DNA of 64,000 bases from Megamonas funiformis. Lineage in GTDB: Bacteria; Bacillota; Negativicutes; Selenomonadales; Selenomonadaceae. Each line of letters begins with the position of its first letter. Positions within the stretch are counted from its first letter, which is position 1. Shown one piece after another: positions 19,526-26,452 of the stretch. Below the pieces are notes generated by a model. It saw nothing but the letters and a program-made list of their open reading frames with translations. It did no database searches and was not told the origin of the DNA. The translations under genes were made by a program, and so were the position numbers. The DNA is taken from NCBI RefSeq assembly GCF_010669225.1, contig NZ_CP048627.1:1563292-1627291 (forward strand), in the 5' to 3' direction.

Positions 19526-19606
19526 TTACTTTTTAAAATACATAAGAATGGTAAATGTCATAGTTACGACTCCCACTATAAGGGATATTAATTCGTATTC
19601 TGTCAT
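19526..19606 (-). CDS. Type I toxin, unit 1 (26 aa TxpA/BsrG-like membrane peptide)
   Basis: 26 aa, starting MTEYELISLIVG and ending MYFKK, one hydrophobic helix with a basic tail. The start resembles TxpA and BsrG (M-x-x-Y-E-x-L...) of the holin-like toxin family. The ribosome site GAGGAGG is nearly perfect, but its core lies in a perfect 6-bp hairpin (19616-19631, CTCCTC/GAGGAG with a 4-base loop), so translation should be restrained. The promoter is an extended -10 (TGATATAAT, hexamer 19682-19687). It would depolarise the membrane if not silenced by the antisense RNA. Function is by family and layout. Confidence 0.72.
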   Translation of the reverse strand: MTEYELISLIVGVVTMTFTILMYFKK

Positions 19607-19737
19607 AATTACCACCTCCTCTGATGAGGAGAGTCTGACACATCAATTTATCTCTTCTTTGCTGAATTAACAGCGATTGTTATTATATCACAAAAATTTT
19701 TCACTAAAAAGCTAAATTTTATATATTATATAGAAAA

Positions 19738-19756
19738 TGTGTTCGATTCGAACACA
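19738..19756. promoter_or_regulatory. Palindromic operator site 4
   Basis: Exact 19-bp palindrome upstream of the antitoxin RNA 2 promoter, at the same spacing as in unit 1. Confidence 0.65.
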
Positions 19757-19762
19757 TTTATT

Positions 19763-19893
19763 TTGCAAAATCATAAACTATGTAGTATAATAAGAGTATA
19801 AAAAGAAGAGAAAACTGATGTCGCTTCGTCAGCTCTCTTCTATAAGTGTGTGAAATAGAAAGAGCTGGACTTGTCTAGCTCTTTTCTATTTCT
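19763..19893 (+). ncRNA. Type I antitoxin RNA, unit 2, with promoter
   Basis: TTGCAA (19763-19768), 17-bp spacer, TATAAT (19786-19791). The 5' hairpin sequence is kept. The terminator differs from units 1 and 3 (AGAAAGAGCT...AGCTCTTTTCT, about 19857-19887), so the ending changed sequence but not form. This fits a module that has diverged to a separate toxin specificity. Confidence 0.7.
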
Positions 19894-19920
19894 TATAAAA
19901 ATTAATATATTAATTAGCCT

Positions 19921-19998
19921 TTATTTAAAATAGCTAAGAATGGTAAATATAACATTTATTATTGTTAGAATTAATATCATTAATTCATAAGTTGTCAT
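19921..19998 (-). CDS. Type I toxin, unit 2 (25 aa membrane peptide)
   Basis: 25 aa, starting MTTYELMILILTIINV, a single hydrophobic helix ending SYFK. It keeps the M-T-x-Y-E-L start while the rest differs from toxins 1 and 3. The ribosome site GAGGAGG is again masked by a hairpin (20008-20021, TCCTC/GAGGA). Promoter -10 TATAAT on the minus strand at 20072-20077. Divergence in the coding part with conserved control elements suggests it is a working, distinct module. Confidence 0.7.
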   Translation of the reverse strand: MTTYELMILILTIINVIFTILSYFK

Positions 19999-20127
19999 AT
20001 TACCACCTCCTCTAATGAGGAAAGCTGACACATCAAATTTTCTCTTCTTTGCTGAATTAACAGCGATTGTTATTATATCACAAAAATTTTCCACCAAAAA
20101 GCTAAATTTTATGTATTATATAACAAA

Positions 20128-20146
20128 TGTGTTCGATTCGAACACA
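20128..20146. promoter_or_regulatory. Palindromic operator site 5
   Basis: Exact 19-bp palindrome upstream of the antitoxin RNA 3 promoter. Confidence 0.65.
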
Positions 20147-20152
20147 TTTATT

Positions 20153-20281
20153 TTGCAAAATCATAATCTATGTAGTATAATAAGAGTATAAAAAAGAAGA
20201 GAAAACTGATGTTGCAACCGTCAGCCTCTTCTCAGAATGGGTTGAGAAAGAAGTCAGACGTTATGTCATGACTTCTTTTTA
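20153..20281 (+). ncRNA. Type I antitoxin RNA, unit 3, with promoter
   Basis: TTGCAA (20153-20158), 17-bp spacer, TATAAT (20176-20181). The terminator arms AAGAAGTCA (20248-20256) and TGACTTCTT (20269-20277) are identical to unit 1. It could cross-silence toxin 1, since the overlapping regions match. Confidence 0.7.
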
Positions 20282-20306
20282 TTTATAAAGTAATTAATTT
20301 AAAAAT

Positions 20307-20387
20307 TTACTTCTTAAAATACATAAGAATGGTAAATGTCATAGTTACGACTCCCACTATAAGGGACATTAATTCGTATTCTGTCAT
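20307..20387 (-). CDS. Type I toxin, unit 3 (26 aa membrane peptide)
   Basis: 26 aa, differing from toxin 1 at one residue (MTEYELMSLIVG). It has the same masked ribosome site (hairpin 20397-20412) and a minus-strand TATAAT at 20463-20468. It lies next to the Fic operon terminator. Confidence 0.72.
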   Translation of the reverse strand: MTEYELMSLIVGVVTMTFTILMYFKK

Positions 20388-20490
20388 AATTACCACCTCC
20401 TCTGATGAGGAGAGTCTGACACATCAAGTTTTCTCTTCTTTGCTGAATTAACAGCGATTGTTATTATATCATAAAAATCTATCTATAAAA

Positions 20491-20528
20491 AAGCACTTGT
20501 CAATTAGAATAATGACAAGTGCTTTTCA
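20491..20528. terminator. Terminator of the Fic operon
   Basis: 12-bp hairpin, arms AAGCACTTGTCA (20491-20502) and TGACAAGTGCTT (20513-20524), flanked by A and T runs so it can work both ways. It lies 6 bp past the end of the 84-aa gene. Confidence 0.85.
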
Positions 20529-20529
20529 T

Positions 20530-20784
20530 TTATTCTTTATTAAGTTCATTTAAGACATTAGTAATATAAATATCATGACATGGGTTTAAGTCATTTCCCA
20601 TAACTTCTAAACAATCATCAATATGGTAATAATTTCCGTTATATGGATGTTTAAAATATATTGCAGGTTTTTTTCTATTAGGTAAATATACAGCATAATA
20701 ATTATAATCTGCATAGTCATCAGTTAAAATAATTTCAGTGTTTAATTTTTTAAATTCTTCATAATTATATACTCTATATTTCAT
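20530..20784 (-). CDS. Small protein downstream of Fic, possible partner
   Basis: 84 aa, acidic, Tyr-rich and soluble (YNYYAVYLPNRKKP, then HPYNGNYYHIDDCLEV). It is not recognised. It starts 10 bp after the Fic stop with AGGAGAG as ribosome site, so the two are co-transcribed. It could modulate Fic or be an independent cargo protein; it does not look like the usual FicA/Phd antitoxins. Confidence 0.55.
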   Translation of the reverse strand: MKYRVYNYEEFKKLNTEIILTDDYADYNYYAVYLPNRKKPAIYFKHPYNGNYYHIDDCLEVMGNDLNPCHDIYITNVLNELNKE

Positions 20785-20794
20785 ATATACTCTC

Positions 20795-21532
20795 CTATTT
20801 TAATATATTTAAATAGAAATCTAATCGTTCATCTAAATATTTTGCAAACAAATTTTCCATTTTAGATAAATCTTTATTAACATTATAATCATCAAAAGCG
20901 TTATAATAAGCTAATCTATCAGTAAATTTTATATCTATTGGTGGATATCCTGCTTTCATCAATTCTAAATTAATAAGTAATCTTCCTGTTCTACCATTAC
21001 CATCAATAAAAGGATGAATACTTTCAAATTCAATGTGAAACCATGCTAATTTAGTAATAATATGTGATGTACTGTTTTTATATTCGTTTAATAAATTTTC
21101 CATTTTAGGTTGAATTAAATATGGTTGTACAGGTAAAGTTTTTGCTCCCATAATCATAACAGGAACTTTTCGATATATACCTCTATCTTCAGCTTTATCA
21201 GCTAATACCAAATAATGTATTTGCTTAATGAGACTTTCTGATAATGGTAATTTGTCCTTTACTAAATCATTTACAAATCTAAAAGCATCTCTATGTCCTA
21301 TTGCTTCCATATGGTCTTTTAAAGGTTTTTTATCTATAGTTAAACCACGTAAAACCATAGCTGTTTCTCTAAGCGTTAAAGTATTACCTTCAATAGCATT
21401 TGAATTATACGTATATTCTACTATAAAGTTTTCAGCTAATCGTTCTAATTCTCCCGCTGTTAATGGTCTACATTTATCTAATTCTTTTTTCTTGTCATCA
21501 ATACGTTTTATACGTTTTAAAATATTATCCAT
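20795..21532 (-). CDS. Fic-domain AMP-transferase, self-inhibited type
   Basis: 245 aa. It has the full catalytic motif HPFIDGNGRTGR (residues 173-184) and an N-terminal inhibitory motif SNAIEG (44-49), which matches [S/T]xxxE[G/N] of class II Fic proteins. Such enzymes move AMP from ATP onto target proteins and are held off by their own inhibitory Glu. No separate antitoxin is then required. Ribosome site GAAGG. It is first of a two-gene minus-strand operon in the cargo island. Confidence 0.9.
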   Translation of the reverse strand: MDNILKRIKRIDDKKKELDKCRPLTAGELERLAENFIVEYTYNSNAIEGNTLTLRETAMVLRGLTIDKKPLKDHMEAIGHRDAFRFVNDLVKDKLPLSESLIKQIHYLVLADKAEDRGIYRKVPVMIMGAKTLPVQPYLIQPKMENLLNEYKNSTSHIITKLAWFHIEFESIHPFIDGNGRTGRLLINLELMKAGYPPIDIKFTDRLAYYNAFDDYNVNKDLSKMENLFAKYLDERLDFYLNILK

Positions 21533-21581
21533 ATTATTACCTTCAATTCTTCATAATATTTAGTATTAATTATATCATTTT

Positions 21582-21782
21582 TTATAATTCAAACCAATCA
21601 CTACTTTCATTATCATTTCCAACCAGTAGATTTGTTTCTATTAAATTTCCAGGTTCTAGTACAAAAACACCGTTATTGTAATTTGCAATAGCTAATTCTT
21701 TAGCTTCTTCTAAAGAATTAGCTTCTAAATAAAATACGTCTGATACAGTTTCCTCAATAGTTATAGTATATATTTTTTTCAT
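21582..21782 (-). CDS. DpnD/PcfM-like small protein
   Basis: 66 aa. The pattern KIYTITIEETVSDVFYLEA then SLEEAKELAIANYNNG and a C-terminal acidic end matches the DpnD/PcfM family found on conjugative plasmids; function there is unknown. It is read from the attenuated leader at 21838-21958 and has AAGGA before the start. Confidence 0.65.
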   Translation of the reverse strand: MKKIYTITIEETVSDVFYLEANSLEEAKELAIANYNNGVFVLEPGNLIETNLLVGNDNESSDWFEL

Positions 21783-21837
21783 TTTTCAGTATCCTTTCTT
21801 ATCTTACGATTCTTATTTATTGCTTTTTGCATGATTT

Positions 21838-21958
21838 TAAATAATGTCAGAAATGAAAAAAGCAAGGGCAACGTAGTTGTTATATTTACCCTTGCTTTTT
21901 GAAATGAATGACATTATGATGCAAACAAAAAAAGTAATAAAAAATTATTTTATCATTT
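21838..21958 (-). promoter_or_regulatory. Attenuated leader, copy 2, before the DpnD/PcfM-like gene
   Basis: A minus-strand CATAAT box (21913-21918) should start RNA near 21906. A terminator hairpin follows at once (arms 21861-21868 and 21889-21896, AGCAAGGG/CCCTTGCT) with a U-run, and the gene begins about 80 bases later. The inner stem is CAAC/GTTG here where copies 3 and 4 have TAGC/GCTA, so the stem is kept with different bases. A palindrome site (21961-21973) lies just upstream of the promoter. Confidence 0.65.
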
Positions 21959-21960
21959 TT

Positions 21961-21973
21961 GTTCGATTCGAAC
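21961..21973. promoter_or_regulatory. Palindromic operator site 6 (short form)
   Basis: Only the 13-bp core GTTCGATTCGAAC is present. It lies between the end of the HipA-like gene and the promoter of the DpnD/PcfM-like gene. Confidence 0.55.
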
Positions 21974-21979
21974 ATAATT

Positions 21980-23476
21980 TTATAAATGTATAGTTCTTTC
22001 AAGGATTATATTTTTTAAATCCTTATCATGACTAAATGAACGATACATAAAATCTATCATTTGTTCACTTTTAATATTTGGACTGTTTATTAAAATTTTT
22101 TTTACTTGTTCCCTTGAAAAACCATCTATTAGTGCTTGCTTTAATATTTTTTTATCTATACTAGGATTGTATTTTATTTTATTATTAGGTACAAATTTAT
22201 TCTTATAATAAAAATATACTGGTTGTAAATTAAATTTTAACTGCTTAAATTTTGTTAATATATCAGTATCATCACTCTGTAAAGGTATAGAATATTTATT
22301 TACCATTCTTTCCTGATATAATTTAATAGATTGTATCCTTTCTTTAAGAGCAGCACAAATAATATTATTTCTTTTTTTATCAATTAATGGATTTTTATTT
22401 AATAAATCGTATATTTCTTCTGTTATATTTCTTAATTTACTAAAATCAAACCTATCCCAATTTTTTACTAAAGATAATTGCATTTCATGTGTATTATAAA
22501 AAGGCTGAGCTATTACAGGAGTACCTATTTTATTTGAAAGTACACTGTATTTATGCCAAAGACTCGTACCACTATCAAATATAGGTGCTGGGCTTAAATA
22601 CTCTAAAGTATTAACATCTCTAATAAAGCCAAAGTTATTATGATGTCTATCCGTGTTTGCAATAATATAATCTAAAACAATCATACTATCAAAAAAATCC
22701 TTAATATTAGAAATATTATTTTTGTCTGCTATGTCTAAATAATGATTATAAATAGAAGTGTTTTTATCTCTAATATACGTTTTTGCTAAGGCATAACCTG
22801 AAATTAATTCAGTATTTTCTGTTATAAAATTATCACATATAGAACAGATACCCTGTCCTTCGTCTACAAAAAAATCATACTTAACATATGGATATACATT
22901 TAAATTTTTCATTATAAGTGATGCAATCACTTCATTAAAAGGTTCTTGTCTATAAGGATCACTACCACTTTTAATAAGACATCTTTTTTCATTTTTGATT
23001 ATCCATTTTTTTCTAAGCCAACCATCAGATGTATTATCTGGAGTTATAAAATCTATTTCATTACTCTCCTTTACAAAATTAGGATTAAAAAAGGCTTCTC
23101 CAATATCATTAGAAAACTTATTGTTAAAAAAGTTGATTTTATCCCACGTTAGCTTAGAATTAATCGGTTTTATCCAATATTGGTCAGATAAACTAAGACC
23201 AAAACATTTCATGGCTAAAATAGAACTTCTTTCAATATTAAATTCTTGTAATACTGAAAAAAGACCCTGTCTACTAGCAGGAATTGCCCTACCTTGCCAC
23301 CACTCTGCTAAGTTATTTTGTATATCTTTATTAGACATTTTTATATCATTACAAATTATACCTACAGGAAAAGCTTTTATGTTATATATTTCTAATAAAT
23401 CATAAATTTTACCATCATCAGATAATATAATTTGAGCTAATGCTATATTTTTATTCATTAAAATATATTTATTCAT
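21980..23476 (-). CDS. HipA-like protein kinase
   Basis: 498 aa. The C-terminal lobe has kinase landmarks: CLIKSGSDPYRQEPFNE (Lys of the N-lobe, near 175-190), the catalytic loop NTDRHHNNFG near 287 and the metal site PIFDSGTSLW near 313. This resembles HipA and the related CtkA-type kinases. The N-terminal part is not the canonical HipA_N domain and includes AEWWQGRAIPASRQG. No HipB-like HTH gene is adjacent, so it may not be a classic toxin-antitoxin pair. A palindrome site lies about 20 bp before the start, which suggests repression by the element regulator. Confidence 0.72.
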   Translation of the reverse strand: MNKYILMNKNIALAQIILSDDGKIYDLLEIYNIKAFPVGIICNDIKMSNKDIQNNLAEWWQGRAIPASRQGLFSVLQEFNIERSSILAMKCFGLSLSDQYWIKPINSKLTWDKINFFNNKFSNDIGEAFFNPNFVKESNEIDFITPDNTSDGWLRKKWIIKNEKRCLIKSGSDPYRQEPFNEVIASLIMKNLNVYPYVKYDFFVDEGQGICSICDNFITENTELISGYALAKTYIRDKNTSIYNHYLDIADKNNISNIKDFFDSMIVLDYIIANTDRHHNNFGFIRDVNTLEYLSPAPIFDSGTSLWHKYSVLSNKIGTPVIAQPFYNTHEMQLSLVKNWDRFDFSKLRNITEEIYDLLNKNPLIDKKRNNIICAALKERIQSIKLYQERMVNKYSIPLQSDDTDILTKFKQLKFNLQPVYFYYKNKFVPNNKIKYNPSIDKKILKQALIDGFSREQVKKILINSPNIKSEQMIDFMYRSFSHDKDLKNIILERTIHL

Positions 23477-23495
23477 AATCTATTCCTCACTTAAA

Positions 23496-23514
23496 TGTGT
23501 TCGATTCGACCACA
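23496..23514. promoter_or_regulatory. Palindromic operator site 7 (one mismatch)
   Basis: TGTGTTCGATTCGACCACA; one base breaks the symmetry. It lies 20 bp upstream of the HipA-like start and at the left of the duplicated promoter region. Confidence 0.6.
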
Positions 23515-23560
23515 TTATTCATAAACACAAATAAAAAATCAAATATAACTACTTTTTAAC

Positions 23561-23577
23561 GTGTTCGATTCGAACAC
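23561..23577. promoter_or_regulatory. Palindromic operator site 8
   Basis: GTGTTCGATTCGAACAC flanked by C and G, extending symmetry to AACGTGTTC...GAACACGTT (23559-23579). Confidence 0.65.
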
Positions 23578-23766
23578 GTTTTTTTTATTTACTGACAAAA
23601 AGTTCAGCTTTTTTTGCTCATTTTCATCGAACACAAAATTACTTTAAGTCCGCAAACCCTTGATACATAAGGATTTAAAAATTTTTTCATTTTTTCAAAA
23701 GTCGATACTTTTAAAATTCACTTCCATGCTACCATAGAATTATCAACTAAGTCAAAGGACATATCA

Positions 23767-25569
23767 ATGAAAATAAAAATTATCTTATCTTTATGTTTAT
23801 TTATCATTTTTTTACCCATAGTAGTCTTTGCTCAAACTCCATTTATTTATCCAGCACCTGATGGGATAATCACTTCACCTTTTGGTGATAGAGTACACCC
23901 TATAACTGGAAATACAAGATTTCATGCTGGTATAGATATCGGTTATGATTACGGAACGCCTATTCAATCAGCAGCAGATGGCATTATAAGATATTATGGT
24001 CCAGCAGATGGTTTTGGTAATGCTATTGTAGTATGGCATCCAAAGCTTAATATGGGAACTTTGTATGGAGATGTTGGATTAATTCAAGGACTGCATGAAG
24101 GACAAGAAGTATATCAAGGTGATGTAATAGGTATCATCTCTCCAGTTGGAGATAGTACAGGAGGACATTTACATTTTGAGGTACATCTAAATGATATAGA
24201 TTTTCATGTAAATGGAGCTATTGTTACAGACCCATTACCTCTTTTAGAGGGTACTATGCCTGTAGAAGAATCATTTATTGGTAGTGATGCTCACTTTTTC
24301 AATTTCGATTGGTCAAAAATAGCAGATATTGCACTTCCAGTAAAAGATATTATAGATAAAATAGCAACTACATCTACTGAAGGAATACAAAATATAAAAC
24401 CTTATATGCTAAATCTATTTATGGTTGTAGTCTTAATAGATATTACGCTTACCTTTTGTATCATCAGTATTTCAGATAATTATGTACTAAATGATGCTAT
24501 TAAAGTTCTAATAAAAAAATTAATTTCTTATACATTTTTTTATTACTTAATTCAAAATTGGGGAAATATAGTAATTAATACAATAAAAAACTTCTTTGTA
24601 ACTGTAGGCTCTAAAATAATTAATGTAGACCCTACAGTTGCTGGACAAAATGTTACAGACCCCACCCAAATAATACAAAAAGGACTACAGCTAACTGCTC
24701 CATTTTTTAATTATATTTCTACATTTCATTCTGCTTTTGCTATTTATACAAATCTTGCAGCAATAATCTTTGTATTTATCTTAGGTATAGCTATTGTTAT
24801 CTTATTTTTCCTAATGGGCATCATGATTGCTAAAGCTTTCATTGAATTTTATATCATTTCTATCTTTGCTATTTTTGACTTAATTTACGGCACATTAAGA
24901 CAAACAAAACATATGTCATTTGCTGGAAATAGCATAAATAGTTTAATTTCTTTAGGTTTTAATATGGCATGGTATATAGTTTTTGCCAGCTTAATCTCTG
25001 TTCAGTTAACAGCATTTAACTTTGGCGATATGATGACTACTTCTAATCGAGGAGCAGTAAATCTAGAAAATGCAGATGTTGAAGCAATAACTATCTTTAT
25101 GTCAGCTATTAAAGATAAAGAGTCTACAAATGATTATTTTGTATATTCTGATGATGGCTATGGATACGGAGCATATCAAATAAACTTTGAAAATTGGAAT
25201 GCTTGGGTAGAAGAAGCAAATTTACCTCCAGATTATAACTGGACACCACATACAGATACTATGCAACCTGCATGGAGTCCAGACAGACAAGATGCCGTGG
25301 CTAGATTTAAAATGCTTGAATACTTCAACAAATACGGTTCATGGCGTTCTGTAGCTGAAGCATGGCATGGTGGAGAAGGCAACATAGGCAGTGGTGATGC
25401 TTATGCTGATGATGTCTTTCGTCGAGCAGGACAAGTAGCACCAGCACCAACATTTGATGTAATAAAAGCCTTAGAAATATTTGCTTATATCTTAATCATG
25501 ACGTTTGTTGGAGGAAAAGTATCTAAAGCTATAAAAAATACGTTTGGTTCATCAGGATTTAGATTTTAA
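23767..25569 (+). CDS. M23 peptidase / membrane / transglycosylase fusion protein
   Basis: 600 aa. A signal peptide (1-22) leads an M23 (LytM) endopeptidase domain with FHAGIDIGYDYG near 54 and GGHLHFEVH near 137, both keeping the zinc ligands. A membrane block follows, with helices at about 217-235, 250-268, 320-365 and 395-415, like a VirB6/TrbL core. Then comes a lysozyme/transglycosylase-like domain (about 445-560) with KDKESTND, YGAYQINFENW and EAWHGGEGNIG, and a last helix. It may open the wall from both bond types and anchor in the channel. The domain order is unusual. It is first in the second transfer operon. Confidence 0.75.
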   Translation: MKIKIILSLCLFIIFLPIVVFAQTPFIYPAPDGIITSPFGDRVHPITGNTRFHAGIDIGYDYGTPIQSAADGIIRYYGPADGFGNAIVVWHPKLNMGTLYGDVGLIQGLHEGQEVYQGDVIGIISPVGDSTGGHLHFEVHLNDIDFHVNGAIVTDPLPLLEGTMPVEESFIGSDAHFFNFDWSKIADIALPVKDIIDKIATTSTEGIQNIKPYMLNLFMVVVLIDITLTFCIISISDNYVLNDAIKVLIKKLISYTFFYYLIQNWGNIVINTIKNFFVTVGSKIINVDPTVAGQNVTDPTQIIQKGLQLTAPFFNYISTFHSAFAIYTNLAAIIFVFILGIAIVILFFLMGIMIAKAFIEFYIISIFAIFDLIYGTLRQTKHMSFAGNSINSLISLGFNMAWYIVFASLISVQLTAFNFGDMMTTSNRGAVNLENADVEAITIFMSAIKDKESTNDYFVYSDDGYGYGAYQINFENWNAWVEEANLPPDYNWTPHTDTMQPAWSPDRQDAVARFKMLEYFNKYGSWRSVAEAWHGGEGNIGSGDAYADDVFRRAGQVAPAPTFDVIKALEIFAYILIMTFVGGKVSKAIKNTFGSSGFRF

Positions 25570-25587
25570 AGAAAGGACAGTTGCTAG

Positions 25588-26439
25588 ATGAAAATTATTC
25601 GTTTTTTACTAACAATATTAACCATATTATCACTAAGTATATCGATTGCTTTTGCAGGTATTCCTGGTATAACAGAACCATTTGACCCACCTAATTATTA
25701 TTCCCCAACAAGTGTATCTATTCCAGATTCTGCTCCTAGCCCTTTTGCTCTAAAAGATTTAGCAGCTCAAGGATATAAAGTGCATGATGTAATTAATAGT
25801 AAAAAAGATATTATTTCTACAATAAAAACATATATAGATATGCTACAAAACATTACACTTTTTGATACCAAAAGCAATGATTTAAAACACTCTAATGATA
25901 CTAACGAAGATATCCCTGTATTATTTAGCGATATACAAGATAGAATAAATTACACTGAAGATATAAATTTGCAAGATATAGATAATATGTTATATAACAG
26001 TTCAACCATTATAGCTAGTAATCCTTATAAGCAAAAAAATATCTCTCTTAAAGATAAATATAACTACCTAAATAAGATTTATGCTACAACACTTAGTTAT
26101 GCTAAAAATGACTTAAATAGTTATGACGAAAGAAAACAAGCTCTATTAAAAACTATCCAATCCTTAAATAGTATTGAGACAACTATGCAGGCTCAAGAAA
26201 AAAATTCAGAAATTGACACTTTAAGATATATTGAAGAAAAATATCGTCAGCAGCTTGTTTATGAGCTAACAGTATTAAAAATAGCTAAGCTAAAAGATAC
26301 TGAAGATAGTACTTTACGAGAAAAAATCACTACACAAAATATATTAAATATGCAAGTTGAAGATCCATATAATCCCTCAGATTACTATAAAGAAAATTAT
26401 ACAAAACCTAAAGCTATAGGATTTGTTGATTTTAAATAA
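25588..26439 (+). CDS. Secreted helical protein, VirB5-like position
   Basis: 283 aa with a clear signal peptide (cleavage near AFA-GIP, residue 23). The rest is helical and charged, with DLAAQGYKVHDVINSKKDI early and NMQVEDPYNPSDYYKENYT at the end. It is not recognised. Its place after a VirB6-like fusion suggests a periplasmic or pilus-associated accessory. Ribosome site AAAGGAC. Confidence 0.5.
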   Translation: MKIIRFLLTILTILSLSISIAFAGIPGITEPFDPPNYYSPTSVSIPDSAPSPFALKDLAAQGYKVHDVINSKKDIISTIKTYIDMLQNITLFDTKSNDLKHSNDTNEDIPVLFSDIQDRINYTEDINLQDIDNMLYNSSTIIASNPYKQKNISLKDKYNYLNKIYATTLSYAKNDLNSYDERKQALLKTIQSLNSIETTMQAQEKNSEIDTLRYIEEKYRQQLVYELTVLKIAKLKDTEDSTLREKITTQNILNMQVEDPYNPSDYYKENYTKPKAIGFVDFK

Positions 26440-26452
26440 GAAGGTATTAATA

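Larger units (their letters stand above)
19338..20485. repeat. Three tandem ~390-bp toxin-antitoxin units
   Basis: Units begin at about 19347, 19738 and 20128. Each has, left to right: the 19-bp palindrome, a plus-strand promoter (TTGCAA, 17 bp, TATAAT), a short antisense RNA with hairpin terminator, a 25-26 codon minus-strand toxin gene, a hairpin covering the toxin ribosome site, and a minus-strand extended -10 promoter. Units 1 and 3 are nearly identical; unit 2 has diverged in the toxin gene and the terminator while keeping the layout. The region therefore holds no long gene but is fully organised. Confidence 0.85.
23487..23737 (+). repeat. Duplicated operator-promoter region, copy 2
   Basis: Matches 145-396 along its length, including two palindromes 64 bp apart, the CATCGAACAC half-site near 23627, CCCTTGAT, and the AAAAGTCGATACTTTT inverted repeat (about 23697-23712). 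It ends at ACCATAG (23731-23737), 30 bp before the M23 gene. It should drive the second transfer operon under the same control as the first. Confidence 0.7.

Noticed and set aside
22995-23405. 136-aa plus-strand frame opposite the HipA-like gene
   Set aside because: Opposite-strand shadow of a well-supported kinase gene.
155-23577. Palindrome sites as parS centromere cluster
   Set aside because: Sites sit at fixed places before promoters and not as a cluster, and no ParA/ParB gene is in the window. Cannot be fully excluded.
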